Of a DNA stretch of 64,000 bases, positions 50,725-60,006 are shown piece after piece. Made by a program: the position numbers and the translations under genes. Position 1 is the stretch's first letter. The number at the start of each line of letters is the position of its first letter. The DNA is taken from contig NZ_CP017768.1 of assembly GCF_002813695.1 (NCBI RefSeq), forward strand, positions 2,287,501 to 2,351,500, given 5' to 3'. This stretch comes from Methanobacterium subterraneum. Its GTDB lineage: Archaea > Methanobacteriota > Methanobacteria > Methanobacteriales > Methanobacteriaceae. The notes beneath the pieces were generated by a model that saw only the letters and a list, made by a program, of their open reading frames with translations, did no database searches and was not told the DNA's origin.

Positions 50725-51198
50725 TTACTTCGTTTCCCCATTCAATCGTTTTTTCAATAATTCAGTTAGATAGCTCTTGTATTCCGATGGATTGTCTGTT
50801 TTATACCACACCTGTACAATTTCTTCAGTGCGAAATCTTGATGTGGAATTGATTCCAAGCCATAAAGAAGCACTTTTAACACCATATTCTTCTACAATTG
50901 CCGCATTTTCAGGTAATTCCGCATTAATATGTTTAAAAGTAATCTTTCCTGACTTAATCTCGTTTTCAAAATTTTCATTAATTGTTTCTTCTGCTAAGTC
51001 ACCAACTCTTATACACGAATCACACTGAGCTGTCCCATGAAAATGTATAACTTCAATATTTTTCACGGTTTCAGTAGAAACATTAGTGCTAGTTATGTCT
51101 TCTGGAGTATTGCTGACAGAAAGATATCTTGGAATAAAAAAAATCAATAATAGCGCAATTATGGCCACGATTGATATATAAATATGATTTTTATTCAT
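50725..51198 (-). CDS. Membrane-anchored thioredoxin-like protein, ArsF-like
   Basis: 157 residues. An N-terminal anchor (about 6-25) precedes a thioredoxin-fold domain with VIHFHGTAQCDSCIRVGDL (CxxC), and a C-terminal LWLGINSTSRFRTEEIVQVWY. The ArsF family forms part of a nitroreductase for nitrophenyl compounds, with ArsE and ArsG. The active site would be outside the membrane, taking electrons from the ArsG/CcdA-like partner encoded directly downstream. ATG 51198 follows GGTGCGGGGA. Confidence 0.75.
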   Translation of the reverse strand: MNKNHIYISIVAIIALLLIFFIPRYLSVSNTPEDITSTNVSTETVKNIEVIHFHGTAQCDSCIRVGDLAEETINENFENEIKSGKITFKHINAELPENAAIVEEYGVKSASLWLGINSTSRFRTEEIVQVWYKTDNPSEYKSYLTELLKKRLNGETK

Positions 51199-51272
51199 TC
51201 CCCGCACCTGGAACTGTTATTAATTCTAAAATATCATTTAATGGAAACGGTTTTCCGGCTAATATGTTTATT

Positions 51273-51971
51273 TTATATTTTCAAGTCACGATTTTCCAAA
51301 GTCCGGTGGGCAAAGGCAATTGCCTCTTCAAAAGCGTCTCTGTGAAGCCCAGATGCCATCTCTTTTTTACATTCTTCATCAGAGAAAAGTCGCATTTTCG
51401 CTGCTCGACATGGATAATGTTGTAATTTTAGTCCGGCTTCTGTTGGGAGATTTTCAGGGTCTAATTTTTTACCCAGATAACTCTCTTTTATAAAATCAGA
51501 TACAAAAGAGGTTGATCCGCAAGGGGATGATCTTAATACCACTATGTCCTTAAGTTTATTTCCATCTAATTTCAGTACAACTTTGGGTTTCCCTATATCT
51601 GACACAAACTTATCAAAGATAGGGTTACCATTTTCTTCAAGTTCACACATTATATAAGGGCAGACAACATTATCATATGATTCTAACTGGTTTTTAAAAC
51701 CATCACCCCTCCATGCGGCCACTATTATCCAATCAACTTTATCTGCAAATCTTTCTACCAGTTCTAACGTGAGATCTGGATGTGTAGTGTAGGTTATGAG
51801 GATATTAGCATCTTCAATCTGTTTGACATTTTCTTCAAGTATTTCAATGTCATCTATAAACATGGAAGTAGGTTGTTCAAGCTCTATAAATTTGGTATCA
51901 AATTCTTTTTTTATGGTATCGTATGCTCGGTCTCCGTATGGTCCGTCAGTGGCTATTGCAACTTTAATCAT
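51273..51971 (-). CDS. DUF166 family protein
   Basis: 232 residues. Opens MIKVAIATDGPYGDRAYDTI; VLRSSPCGSTSFVSDFI and LQHYPCRAAKMRLFSDEEC hold conserved cysteines typical of DUF166, an archaeal family of unknown activity. It starts immediately after the arsC stop (overlapping GGTGAG ribosome site), so it is translationally coupled to arsC. Co-occurrence suggests a thiol or arsenic role. Confidence 0.75.
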   Translation of the reverse strand: MIKVAIATDGPYGDRAYDTIKKEFDTKFIELEQPTSMFIDDIEILEENVKQIEDANILITYTTHPDLTLELVERFADKVDWIIVAAWRGDGFKNQLESYDNVVCPYIMCELEENGNPIFDKFVSDIGKPKVVLKLDGNKLKDIVVLRSSPCGSTSFVSDFIKESYLGKKLDPENLPTEAGLKLQHYPCRAAKMRLFSDEECKKEMASGLHRDAFEEAIAFAHRTLENRDLKI

Positions 51972-52409
51972 TTACTCACCTCTATAAAATGTTACGTTGA
52001 TCCATTCTTTAATTTCATCTCTAATTCTTCTGAAAGCATCAGTTTTTTCATGGTCATTTCCGTCAACTGCCACCGGATCTTCAAATGATTCATGGAGATA
52101 AGTTTTTCCTCCATGGAAAAAGGGACATGCCTCACCTTCTCCTCCGCATACTGTAACCACATAATCAAATTCAAAGTCCTCAAATTCTTTGAGACTTTTT
52201 GAACGGTTATCTGATATATCAACACCAACTTCTTCTAATACCTTAACTGCATATGGATTTACGGTACTTGGATTGTTTCCTGCACTATAAACTTCAAAAT
52301 TTTCACCATATATCGATTTTAGAAGCCCTTCAGCCATTTGAGACCTTGCTGAATTTTGATTGCATAGAAATAAAACCTTTTCTTTGCTTTGGGATGCTTT
52401 TGTTTTCAT
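51972..52409 (-). CDS. arsC: Arsenate reductase, thioredoxin-coupled (LMW-phosphatase type)
   Basis: About 145 residues. KVLFLCNQNSARSQMAEGLL is the phosphatase-like P-loop with the first catalytic Cys; VTVCGGEGEACPFF provides the second and third Cys, seven residues apart as in the Staphylococcus-type ArsC; HESFEDPVAVDG has the Asp of the DP motif. It reduces As(V) to As(III) using thioredoxin. Two adjacent ATGs (52412, 52409); no ribosome site, so probably leaderless. The 52430-52445 palindrome is about 20-35 bases upstream. Confidence 0.92.
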   Translation of the reverse strand: MKTKASQSKEKVLFLCNQNSARSQMAEGLLKSIYGENFEVYSAGNNPSTVNPYAVKVLEEVGVDISDNRSKSLKEFEDFEFDYVVTVCGGEGEACPFFHGGKTYLHESFEDPVAVDGNDHEKTDAFRRIRDEIKEWINVTFYRGE

Positions 52410-52429
52410 CATCAATAAATAAAACATCC

Positions 52430-52445
52430 ATATATTTAAATATAT
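52430..52445. promoter_or_regulatory. Perfect palindromic operator between divergent arsC and arsR
   Basis: ATATATTTAAATATAT, its own reverse complement. It lies 20-35 bases upstream of both arsC (minus) and arsR (plus), where both TATA boxes are expected, so a bound ArsR could shut off both genes at once. Confidence 0.7.
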
Positions 52446-52466
52446 CATATGTAAATAGCAAAGTTC

Positions 52467-52823
52467 ATGAAATCATGTGAAGTTGGCACTGGAGAAAAGC
52501 CCAATGAAGATCAGATTAAACGACTGAAAAAGATAACCTCCGAAATCCCAGATGATGATATATTACTTCAAAATGCAGACACCATAAAGGCTCTTGCAGA
52601 TCCAACACGACTTAAAATACTCCACTTATTAAAATGTGGAGAATTATGTGTTTGTGAGATAATCACTGCAATGGAAAAACCACAACCAACAGTATCTCAC
52701 CATTTGAACATCCTGAAAAAGGCCGGATTTTTAAAATGGCGTAAGGAAGGGGTTTGGGTACATTACAGCCTGTCCAATCCAAAAATCACTGAAAGTTTAG
52801 ATGAACTAATTAAAAATAGATAG
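52467..52823 (+). CDS. arsR: ArsR-family metalloregulator, second copy
   Basis: 118 residues. ALADPTRLKILHLLKCGELCVCEIIT contains the canonical arsenic-sensing ELCVC motif (Cys61 and Cys63, with Cys57 just before), then KPQPTVSHHLNILKKAGFL, the recognition helix. Close paralog of 32120 but with a complete sensor site. Divergent from arsC across the perfect palindrome; likely leaderless. The ACR3 remnant follows in what was an arsR-acr3 operon. Confidence 0.9.
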   Translation: MKSCEVGTGEKPNEDQIKRLKKITSEIPDDDILLQNADTIKALADPTRLKILHLLKCGELCVCEIITAMEKPQPTVSHHLNILKKAGFLKWRKEGVWVHYSLSNPKITESLDELIKNR

Positions 52824-52840
52824 TCACTGGGGACCAATAA

Positions 52841-53091
52841 ATGAAAGATGATATGCCGGCCAAGTCACTGGGTTACACATCATGGGCAGATTACTCCAAA
52901 ACCGGAACACTGTCATTTACAGCAGCAAGTAACAATTTTGAACTAGTTATTGCAGTAGCAGTTGCCGTCTTGGAATAGGATCAAGTGTAGCATTTGCAGC
53001 TGTAATCGACCCACTAATAGAGGTTCCTATCCTAATAAGTCTGGTTAATGTTGCCTTAATTTTTCAGAAACGTTACTTTAAGGAATCTTAA
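52841..53091 (+). pseudogene. ACR3 arsenite permease remnant
   Basis: Starts well (GGGGACC before [20 protein letters not shown]) but enters directly into the C-terminal ACR3 region ([17 protein letters not shown]), and a one-base deletion near 52969 shifts the frame; the second frame continues [20 protein letters not shown] and ends QKRYFKES. Most of the gene is deleted. Confidence 0.85.
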
Positions 53092-53212
53092 CTGATTAAA
53101 GAAATTCTTAACTGATTAGAAAAATATGTTCAAGAAAATAATAGTTTTATAACCTAAAAATGCCGGAATAGTCAGGAAAATTATCAATTAATCTATATTC
53201 ATGGGGATAAAA

Positions 53213-53530
53213 ATGCAAATTGGCTTCATATTAACTAAAAGTCCTTCTGAACAGGGATTTCAAACATTTATGACTTTTGCACAATTACACGTAAGTAATG
53301 ATAATATCTCCATCTATTTGGTGGGTAATGGAGTTTATAGTGCAGCTAAAAATTACAAAAATCCTGATTTAGAGGGTATTTTTAAAAATTCAAAGGTCTA
53401 TGTGTATGGTAACGATCTTAAAGCCCGGGGAATTGATGGACAAATAAAAGATGGTATAAATGTGTTTGAACAGTATGATCATCTGGTCAGGGATGTTATG
53501 GGCAATTTTGACCAGGTGATAAGCTTTTAA
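53213..53530 (+). CDS. DsrE-family protein
   Basis: 105 residues. MQIGFILTKSPSEQGFQTFM, then NDNISIYLVGNGVY and SKVYVYGNDLKARGI, the alternating strand-helix order of DsrE/TusBCD. A DsrE-type active Cys is not obvious, so it may be a structural subunit like DsrH/TusB. First gene of a four-gene unit. Start ATG 53213 follows GGGGATAAAA. Confidence 0.7.
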   Translation: MQIGFILTKSPSEQGFQTFMTFAQLHVSNDNISIYLVGNGVYSAAKNYKNPDLEGIFKNSKVYVYGNDLKARGIDGQIKDGINVFEQYDHLVRDVMGNFDQVISF

Positions 53531-53578
53531 ACACTTTAGGGCCTTTTAAAACTTTAGGGCATTTTAAACACTTTAGGC
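53525..53578. repeat. Imperfect 18-19-bp tandem repeat, three copies
   Basis: TTTTAAACACTTTAGGGCC and two close variants follow the stop of the first DsrE gene and fill most of the gap to the second. Possibly a processing or slippage site. Confidence 0.75.
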
Positions 53579-53614
53579 TTTAAACAAATTAGATTCTGAT
53601 AGATGGTGGGACTA

Positions 53615-54001
53615 ATGGACATTCCAAAGGAAAATTCACAGAATAACAAAACAATGGTCATTGTGTTATTGGACGGCCCTTATATTTCACAATACGTAAA
53701 TATTGGATGTGAAATGGCCGAAGCTGCTCTAAATCTAGGTTATGGTGTTAAAATATTTCTATACATGGATGGGGTGCATAATCTTCAAAAAGATCAAAAT
53801 CCCCGTGATTTCCAGAATATTTCCCAGTTATTCCAGGGTTTGATAGAAAATGGCTGTGAAATTAAAGCCTGCATTAGATGTGCTGTTTCCAGAGGATACC
53901 ATGACCAGTCCCAGTTTTGGGAGGGTGTGGAAATAACCAGTGTCTATGATCTTGCGGAGTGGATGCTGGGAGATAGTAAAGTTATAACCCTGGGAGGATA
54001 A
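53615..54001 (+). CDS. DsrE/TusD-like sulfur-relay protein
   Basis: 128 residues. MVIVLLDGPYISQYVNIGCEMAEAAL opens the DsrE fold; EIKACIRCAVSRGY holds the C-x-x-C-A-x-x-R-G motif whose second Cys is the sulfur carrier in TusD/DsrE. It probably accepts persulfide sulfur. ATG 53615 follows GGTGGG. The next gene begins one base after the stop. Confidence 0.8.
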   Translation: MDIPKENSQNNKTMVIVLLDGPYISQYVNIGCEMAEAALNLGYGVKIFLYMDGVHNLQKDQNPRDFQNISQLFQGLIENGCEIKACIRCAVSRGYHDQSQFWEGVEITSVYDLAEWMLGDSKVITLGG

Positions 54002-54002
54002 C

Positions 54003-54356
54003 ATGAATTCCGCACTCATAATCATAGATAAAGCTCCATATGGGCATGAAAATGCACTGAGCGGGATCTATATTGCAATAGCCAGCCGGGATAAAGGAAT
54101 CCAGGCTGATATATTACTAATGGGTGAGGGGGTCTATGCCGCACTTAAAGACCAATCCTCAGAAAAAACCATTGGATACCCTTCAGTGGGTGAATTGTCA
54201 TATTCTATTTTCCCTGAGGGGAATTTATTCATACATTTGGCTTCTTTAACCCAGAGGGGAATCGAATATGGGGATTTAGTGGAAATAGCTGAATTAATTG
54301 ATGATAAAACTCTTTACAATCTTTCAAAGTCAAAAAATCATATAATAAAAATTTAA
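54003..54356 (+). CDS. DsrF/TusC-like protein
   Basis: 117 residues. MNSALIIIDKAPYGHENALSGIYIAIASRDKG is the standard DsrF/TusC opening (K-x-P-Y-G); LFIHLASLTQRGI and DLVEIAEL follow. No catalytic Cys, as in TusC. Overlaps the GGAGG ribosome site of the preceding gene's tail. Together with the other two it could form a DsrEFH-type hexamer. Confidence 0.78.
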   Translation: MNSALIIIDKAPYGHENALSGIYIAIASRDKGIQADILLMGEGVYAALKDQSSEKTIGYPSVGELSYSIFPEGNLFIHLASLTQRGIEYGDLVEIAELIDDKTLYNLSKSKNHIIKI

Positions 54357-54368
54357 GAGGCAATTAAA

Positions 54369-54980
54369 ATGGAAATGAAAGAACTAAAATTTGATATTTT
54401 CAAAGAGGGGCCCCTGGTAAAAAGTGTTTCCATAACCAAGATAATGCCCTGCATGGCTGAAGAAGGAAGGGTTAAACTAGCAATGCAACTTGATTCAACA
54501 CTTGATCAGGTAATGCCCACATTTGCAAGTAAATTCCCTCCGGGAAAGGTGAATTATATCCCCCACAAAAAAATCCTAACACTTAACACCCACGAAAGGG
54601 TTATATCATTTTTCCCATCCGGGAAAATCATGATGATGAACACCAGGGACCCGGAAGAAGGGATTGAAATAATAACCGGGTTTATGGAAAAAATAAACCA
54701 GTGCTACCTGGAAAGTGAGAGTGGAAATGGTGGCGAGGATCTATCAGAAAAACTATCAAAGATTGGACCATTAAACCTCTACAATTGCCTCCCCCAGACC
54801 AACTGCGAAGAATGCGGAACTGCCACCTGCATGGCATTTTCCATGAAACTACTCTCTGGAGACAGCACCCTGAAACAGTGCAAACCGCTCTTAAAGGCGG
54901 AAAACAGTGGAAAATTGAATTCATTGAGGGAACTCTTAGGAGATCAACTAATGGAAAGCCTGGGATGGGTAGGGAACTAG
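54369..54980 (+). CDS. Protein with 4Fe-4S (CODH/ACS corrinoid-type) domain
   Basis: 203 residues. N-terminal region (1-135) of unknown fold with PCMAEEGRVKLAM; the C-terminal part LYNCLPQTNCEECGTATCMAFSMKLLSGDSTLKQC has the C-x5-C-x2-C-x4-C pattern and later Cys of the Fe-S domain found in the corrinoid protein of CO dehydrogenase complexes and related proteins. Last gene of the DsrE operon; it could carry electrons for sulfur transfer. Confidence 0.78.
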   Translation: MEMKELKFDIFKEGPLVKSVSITKIMPCMAEEGRVKLAMQLDSTLDQVMPTFASKFPPGKVNYIPHKKILTLNTHERVISFFPSGKIMMMNTRDPEEGIEIITGFMEKINQCYLESESGNGGEDLSEKLSKIGPLNLYNCLPQTNCEECGTATCMAFSMKLLSGDSTLKQCKPLLKAENSGKLNSLRELLGDQLMESLGWVGN

Positions 54981-55074
54981 CAGTTTAACGCAAAATATTA
55001 AAAAATAAATTTTTTTGGGAGATTATCAAAATTTATTCCCTCCTAAATTAACATTATAAAAAGAGAGTCACGGT

Positions 55075-55608
55075 ATGTTAAACAAAGTTAAAAGTTTGAC
55101 TTTTCAGGGTCAAACCACTAAAAACGAGCTTTTAACGCTACTTCGTGAAGATGCTCGAAAGTTGAATCTTTCGGATATCGTACGATGCAGTCTTCAAATT
55201 CAACAAGTAGCTGAATGCATACATACCAGCTATAAGAGTGAATATATAAAGGCTGAAACAGCATTCATGATCCGTATCCGGGAAGTTAAAGAGGATAACC
55301 TCCGTTACTCCGGTAAATTGGATGTGGAGGAGTTGAACACTGCCATTGACATCCTTTCTCAACAGGAAAAACTGGGAGAAAACATGCAAGAAACGGATCC
55401 GACTTTTCTCAGGATATACTCCATCCTATCTTTATATACTACATTCATTAGGGATGAACCCATCCACCAAGTGGGAACCCTTTTCCCGGGAGGGTTTACG
55501 GTTAAAAAGGAGGGGGATAAGTACACTTGCCCGGTGAAAGATAATAACGATAATAATCCGTTAGCGGTATGTCCTTTTTGCATTGCCGAGCAGGATGAAG
55601 AGGTTTAA
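55075..55608 (+). CDS. UPF0305/DUF2115 family protein, second copy
   Basis: 177 residues, clearly related to 31359-31895. YTCPVKDNNDNNPLAVCPFCIAEQ has the same Cys pattern. It follows the sulfur-relay operon by about 95 bases on the same strand. Start ATG 55075 lacks a strong ribosome binding site. Function unknown. Confidence 0.8.
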   Translation: MLNKVKSLTFQGQTTKNELLTLLREDARKLNLSDIVRCSLQIQQVAECIHTSYKSEYIKAETAFMIRIREVKEDNLRYSGKLDVEELNTAIDILSQQEKLGENMQETDPTFLRIYSILSLYTTFIRDEPIHQVGTLFPGGFTVKKEGDKYTCPVKDNNDNNPLAVCPFCIAEQDEEV

Positions 55609-55634
55609 TATTTATTTTACAAAGGATTATTCCA

Positions 55635-56609
55635 CTAACGATTTTTCCTAAACCATTCCACAGAATCTTCCAGTGAATCTTTAATGGGGCGAGGATTGTA
55701 ACCTAGATCTTTCCGGGCTTTTAAATTACTTATATCACAATTACTTACCAATACTTCGGCTGAATAACTGGTGAAGAGTGGTTTGCTTTTACGGTTCCGG
55801 TAATACAGTGGAGCTAATTTCCCGGCGGCAACAGCCATCCAATGGGGAAATTTTAGCCAGGGGCGTTTTACTCTGGTGATTTCTTCCAGTACATCCATTA
55901 ATTCAAGTACTGTGATCTTTTCACCGGACAATATGTAACTTTCACCTGCTTTTCCCCTTTTACAGGCCAAAATAAGCCCATTTGCCACATCCCTCACATC
56001 CACAAAGTCATAGGCTCCGTCAATGTATGCCTTTAAATCTCCTTTCATATAATTCAGGATCAATTGGCCCATTTGGGATACATTGTAGTCACAGGGGCCT
56101 ATTATCCCACTGGGGCAGACGATCACTCCATCAAGACCTTTTTTCACTCCTTCTAAGACTTCCAGTGATGCCAGGGCTTTGGTTCGATCATAACCTCCCC
56201 TGGAATATTCAGGCTGGTAATGGCAGTTCTCATCAATCCGAGTCACATGTGGTGGTTCCATTAGGGCGTGAACTGAACTGGTGTAAATTAGGAGATCAAC
56301 ATCACTCCTGAGGCAGGCTTCCACCACATTACGGGTTCATTCCACGTTAAAACGGTAGAGAAGCTCATCCTGTCCAAGCATTATGGAGATAATTCCTGCT
56401 AGATGGAATGCCACATCTACACCATCAAATGCGGGTAAAATGGAATCAAAATCAGTTATATCTCCAGTAATGCTTTCCACATCTAGTCCAGAGAGGGATG
56501 TGATGTCATCTCTGGGAATGGTCAAAACTCTAACATCCCCTCCACGCCTAATTAGTTTATTCACCAGAACGTTTCCAATGTGTCCAGTGGCACCAGTAAC
56601 TAAAATCAT
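55635..56609 (-). pseudogene. NAD-dependent epimerase/dehydratase gene with an in-frame TGA
   Basis: 324 codons if read through. MILVTGATGHIGNVLVNKLI is the NAD-binding Rossmann motif of extended short-chain dehydrogenases; HLAGIIS, the Tyr-x-x-x-Lys pair in GYDRTKALASLEV and an upstream Ser (TSSVHAL) complete the catalytic set. At 56337-56339 the conserved Gly codon in RFNVEG-TRNVV is TGA, splitting the protein. One substitution (GGA to TGA) explains it; the rest of the frame is intact, so the mutation is recent or the stop is read through. Confidence 0.85.
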
Positions 56610-56822
56610 GCTTGGCCCCCAAATTTTATATCATTTATTAATTTACAAACAATCTTAATGAATTTATTTAATTTACCTATTTAAGAGTTGGGGCTTTAAA
56701 TTGGTCAGATTTAGAATTTAACATCCATTTATAGGGATAATAAATTTTGGTAAAAATAAACCTAAAATAGAAAATTATACATGAATTGGACAGTTCAATG
56801 ATTTAAAATTAGACAGTAAGTG

Positions 56823-57473
56823 TTATTTGGTGAATCTTTGCATTACTTCACGGGCAGACTTGGTCTTCACCAGAATAGAAACCTTCATACCCTTTTTCAG
56901 AACTATGTCTGGTTTTGGAATGGTTATATCTCCGTTTTCATACACTGCCACGATTATAAAGTCTTCGGTAGGGCTGATATCTCCCACTCTCTTGCCAACC
57001 ACCTTCTCATTTTCCAGGTTAAAATCAAGTAGTTCGGCATCACCCTTCCCCATCACTACCAGGTCAGCGATTTTAGGTCTGATAATCAGTTTTTCCAGGT
57101 AACTGGCTGCGGTGATCTCGGGGCTGATAACCGAGTCAATACCAACCTTACGGAATGCCTCAGCATGACTGGGTTCACTTACCCTGGCAATTATTTTAGG
57201 AAGTTTGAACTCCCTCACCAGGATGCAGGCCAGAAGGTTAGCTTCATCATTTCCAGTGGCGGCCACAAAAACATCTGCACTGGACACATTAGCCTCTTCC
57301 AGAGTTTTGGTGTTGGTACCGTTACCACAAATCACCAGTGCATCCAGTTCTGCTGCAGCATTGGTGCATAAATTTTCATCATTTTCAATAAGAGTAACAT
57401 CATGACCATCTGCAATCAAGAAAGAGGCCAGGTTCAAACCGACTCTTCCACCACCCATTACAACCACGTACAT
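56823..57473 (-). CDS. trkA: TrkA/KtrA-type K+ transport regulator (RCK_N and RCK_C)
   Basis: 216 residues. [20 protein letters not shown] (NAD-binding G-x-G-x-x-G), then an acidic ribose site and [21 protein letters not shown], form RCK_N; the last 75 residues ([32 protein letters not shown]) form RCK_C. It gates a K+ channel or Trk/Ktr transporter according to bound NAD(H) or nucleotides. No channel gene lies next to it. Start 57473 after AAGGTG. Confidence 0.9.
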   Translation of the reverse strand: MYVVVMGGGRVGLNLASFLIADGHDVTLIENDENLCTNAAAELDALVICGNGTNTKTLEEANVSSADVFVAATGNDEANLLACILVREFKLPKIIARVSEPSHAEAFRKVGIDSVISPEITAASYLEKLIIRPKIADLVVMGKGDAELLDFNLENEKVVGKRVGDISPTEDFIIVAVYENGDITIPKPDIVLKKGMKVSILVKTKSAREVMQRFTK

Positions 57474-57497
57474 TTTGAAACACCTTTTAAGCAGCAA

Positions 57498-57932
57498 TCA
57501 ACATAATAATGACCATAATAATCGCACCAATCACCTTAAAGATTTAGTATTGAAAATGATAGTGCACCATATAGAATTAGTCGCTATCTATTAATAATTA
57601 TATACAGTTTGCAGAATATCTTGAAACTAAAAGTGTTGGACCGGACTTAAAGATAGACCCTACTTTCCATATAAGTTTTCCGACAAATAGTAAAAACTTT
57701 ATTTTAAGATTTTTCCCCATAATCATAGGGAAAAATCTAAATATCAATTGAAACTTGTTGGGTGAAGAATTAAGGATGTAAATGGAATTGGATACTGTAT
57801 TAATGTAAAAATTAGGGAATGGTCTTTATTTCAATTGGATTAATTATCCAATTTGATTTTTAATTCTAAAAAATAGTATTTTATTCGAAAAAGAGTAGTA
57901 AGGGGGTGTTTAAAAAGTTATAAAAAATTTAC
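57498..57932. other. Intergenic region with an 11-bp perfect hairpin at 57707-57738
   Basis: 435 bases, AT-rich. AGATTTTTCCC (57707-57717) and GGGAAAAATCT (57728-57738) pair perfectly around a ten-base loop. No T-run on the plus strand, so it is not a standard terminator; operator or small-RNA element are possible. No protein-coding signal seen. Confidence 0.5.
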
Positions 57933-58800
<868 letters not shown>

Positions 58801-59262
58801 TTATTTCATTTTTATAACTGGAAACTGTACTTCGGTTAAAAGTTCGCTTTCCGGAACTTCTTGGGGATCGTTGAGGTACACTTCAGTCACTGGCCCTACA
58901 ATATCGTAACCATTTTCAACAGCATAATCCACCACGGCATGTATAACTGGCCCAACCTTGGTATAAGGTCCTTTGTGAATAGCTGACAGAACCGTGTGTT
59001 CAGGGATTTCTTTGATACCTATTTTACCTTCGGCCACGGCATCTCCCTTAAATGAAAAACCAATCTCGTATCTCAAGTCTTCCTCAGCCACATCTTCGGG
59101 GCTGTTGTAGTAGGTTCCATAAACCCGGCCAGCCATTTCAAGCTTTTTTTCCATAATCCATTGTCCTACTTCCTGTATGTATTCAGGAATCTTATCATAA
59201 GTTCCACTGTGTGGAATGTAAGCCACTTTGGCTTCTTCAATTCTTTTTTCTATTACTTCCAT
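58801..59262 (-). CDS. GyrI-like small-molecule-binding protein
   Basis: 153 residues. The paired SHS2 modules read AKVAYIPHSGTYDKIPEYIQ and TVLSAIHKGPYTKVGPVIHA; the C-terminal VPESELLTEVQFPVIK is the usual end. These bind hydrophobic or cationic ligands and often act in drug response. Paralog at 62407. GGTGG precedes the ATG. Confidence 0.85.
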   Translation of the reverse strand: MEVIEKRIEEAKVAYIPHSGTYDKIPEYIQEVGQWIMEKKLEMAGRVYGTYYNSPEDVAEEDLRYEIGFSFKGDAVAEGKIGIKEIPEHTVLSAIHKGPYTKVGPVIHAVVDYAVENGYDIVGPVTEVYLNDPQEVPESELLTEVQFPVIKMK

Positions 59263-59334
59263 GGTTCCACCATAACCTTAGATTTGTTTTTCATTTGGTA
59301 CATATTTTATTGATTGTTAAATGATCATCATTTC

Positions 59335-59392
59335 CCGAAACCTTTATATATGAACTTCACCAACTATTCATAACTTTCAGTAAGTACTGAAA
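59335..59392 (+). promoter_or_regulatory. Promoter and operator of the nitroreductase-MarR operon
   Basis: BRE CCGAAA (59335-59340) and TATA box TTTATATA (59343-59350) place transcription start near 59375. TTTCAGTA-AG-TACTGAAA (59375-59392) is an 8-2-8 perfect inverted repeat right there: a repressor bound to it would block initiation. The second gene of the operon encodes a MarR/GbsR-type regulator, the likely ligand of this site. Confidence 0.7.
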
Positions 59393-59432
59393 ATTAAGAA
59401 AATAGTAAAAGTTTTTAAATGGGGTTTAGAAA

Positions 59433-59984
59433 ATGAATGAAATTCTAGAAACAATTAAAACCAGAAGAAGTGTTCGTAAATATCAAGATAAGCAGATTAA
59501 AGATGAAGAACTGGAAAAAATCTTAGAATCAGCCATATACGCGCCTAACGGGGCCAATACTCAATCCTGGCATTTTACAGTAATTCAGAATAAAGAGCTG
59601 ATAAACCAGATCAATGAAGGGGCTAAAGAAGTGATGAAAAAGATAGACATCCCCTGGATTGCCAACATGGGGAAATCAGAGGACTTAAACATCTTCCACC
59701 ATGCACCAACGGCAATTATTGTATCTGCCAATAAGGAAAGCCCAACTCCAACTGAAGATGCTTCGGCAGCAACACAGAACATGCTCCTGGCAGCAGAAAG
59801 CATGGATATAGGATCCTGCTGGATTGGTTTTGCCAAATTCTACTTCATTAACTTGGAAAACATGAAAAAATTCAAAATACCTGAGGGTTATGAAGTTAAA
59901 TCTGGAGTTGCTCTGGGTTACAAGGCCGGAGAAAATCTAAAAGCCCCAAAAAGAAATAGAAACGTGTTCACTTACTTCAGATAA
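59433..59984 (+). CDS. Nitroreductase-family FMN protein
   Basis: 183 residues. TIKTRRSVRKYQDKQI is the FMN-binding opening with R-R-S-x-R; APNGANTQSWHF and the C-terminal GYKAGENLKAPKR complete the family pattern. It reduces nitroaromatics, quinones or another conjugated substrate with reduced flavin. First gene of an operon with a MarR-type regulator 22 bases downstream. Confidence 0.9.
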   Translation: MNEILETIKTRRSVRKYQDKQIKDEELEKILESAIYAPNGANTQSWHFTVIQNKELINQINEGAKEVMKKIDIPWIANMGKSEDLNIFHHAPTAIIVSANKESPTPTEDASAATQNMLLAAESMDIGSCWIGFAKFYFINLENMKKFKIPEGYEVKSGVALGYKAGENLKAPKRNRNVFTYFR

Positions 59985-60006
59985 TTTAGAACTTGGAAAT
60001 GATAAT

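Noticed and set aside
56337..56339. Selenocysteine or other recoded TGA in the epimerase gene
   Set aside because: The position is a conserved Gly, not Cys, in this family and no adjacent recoding hairpin is evident; a GGA to TGA mutation is simpler.
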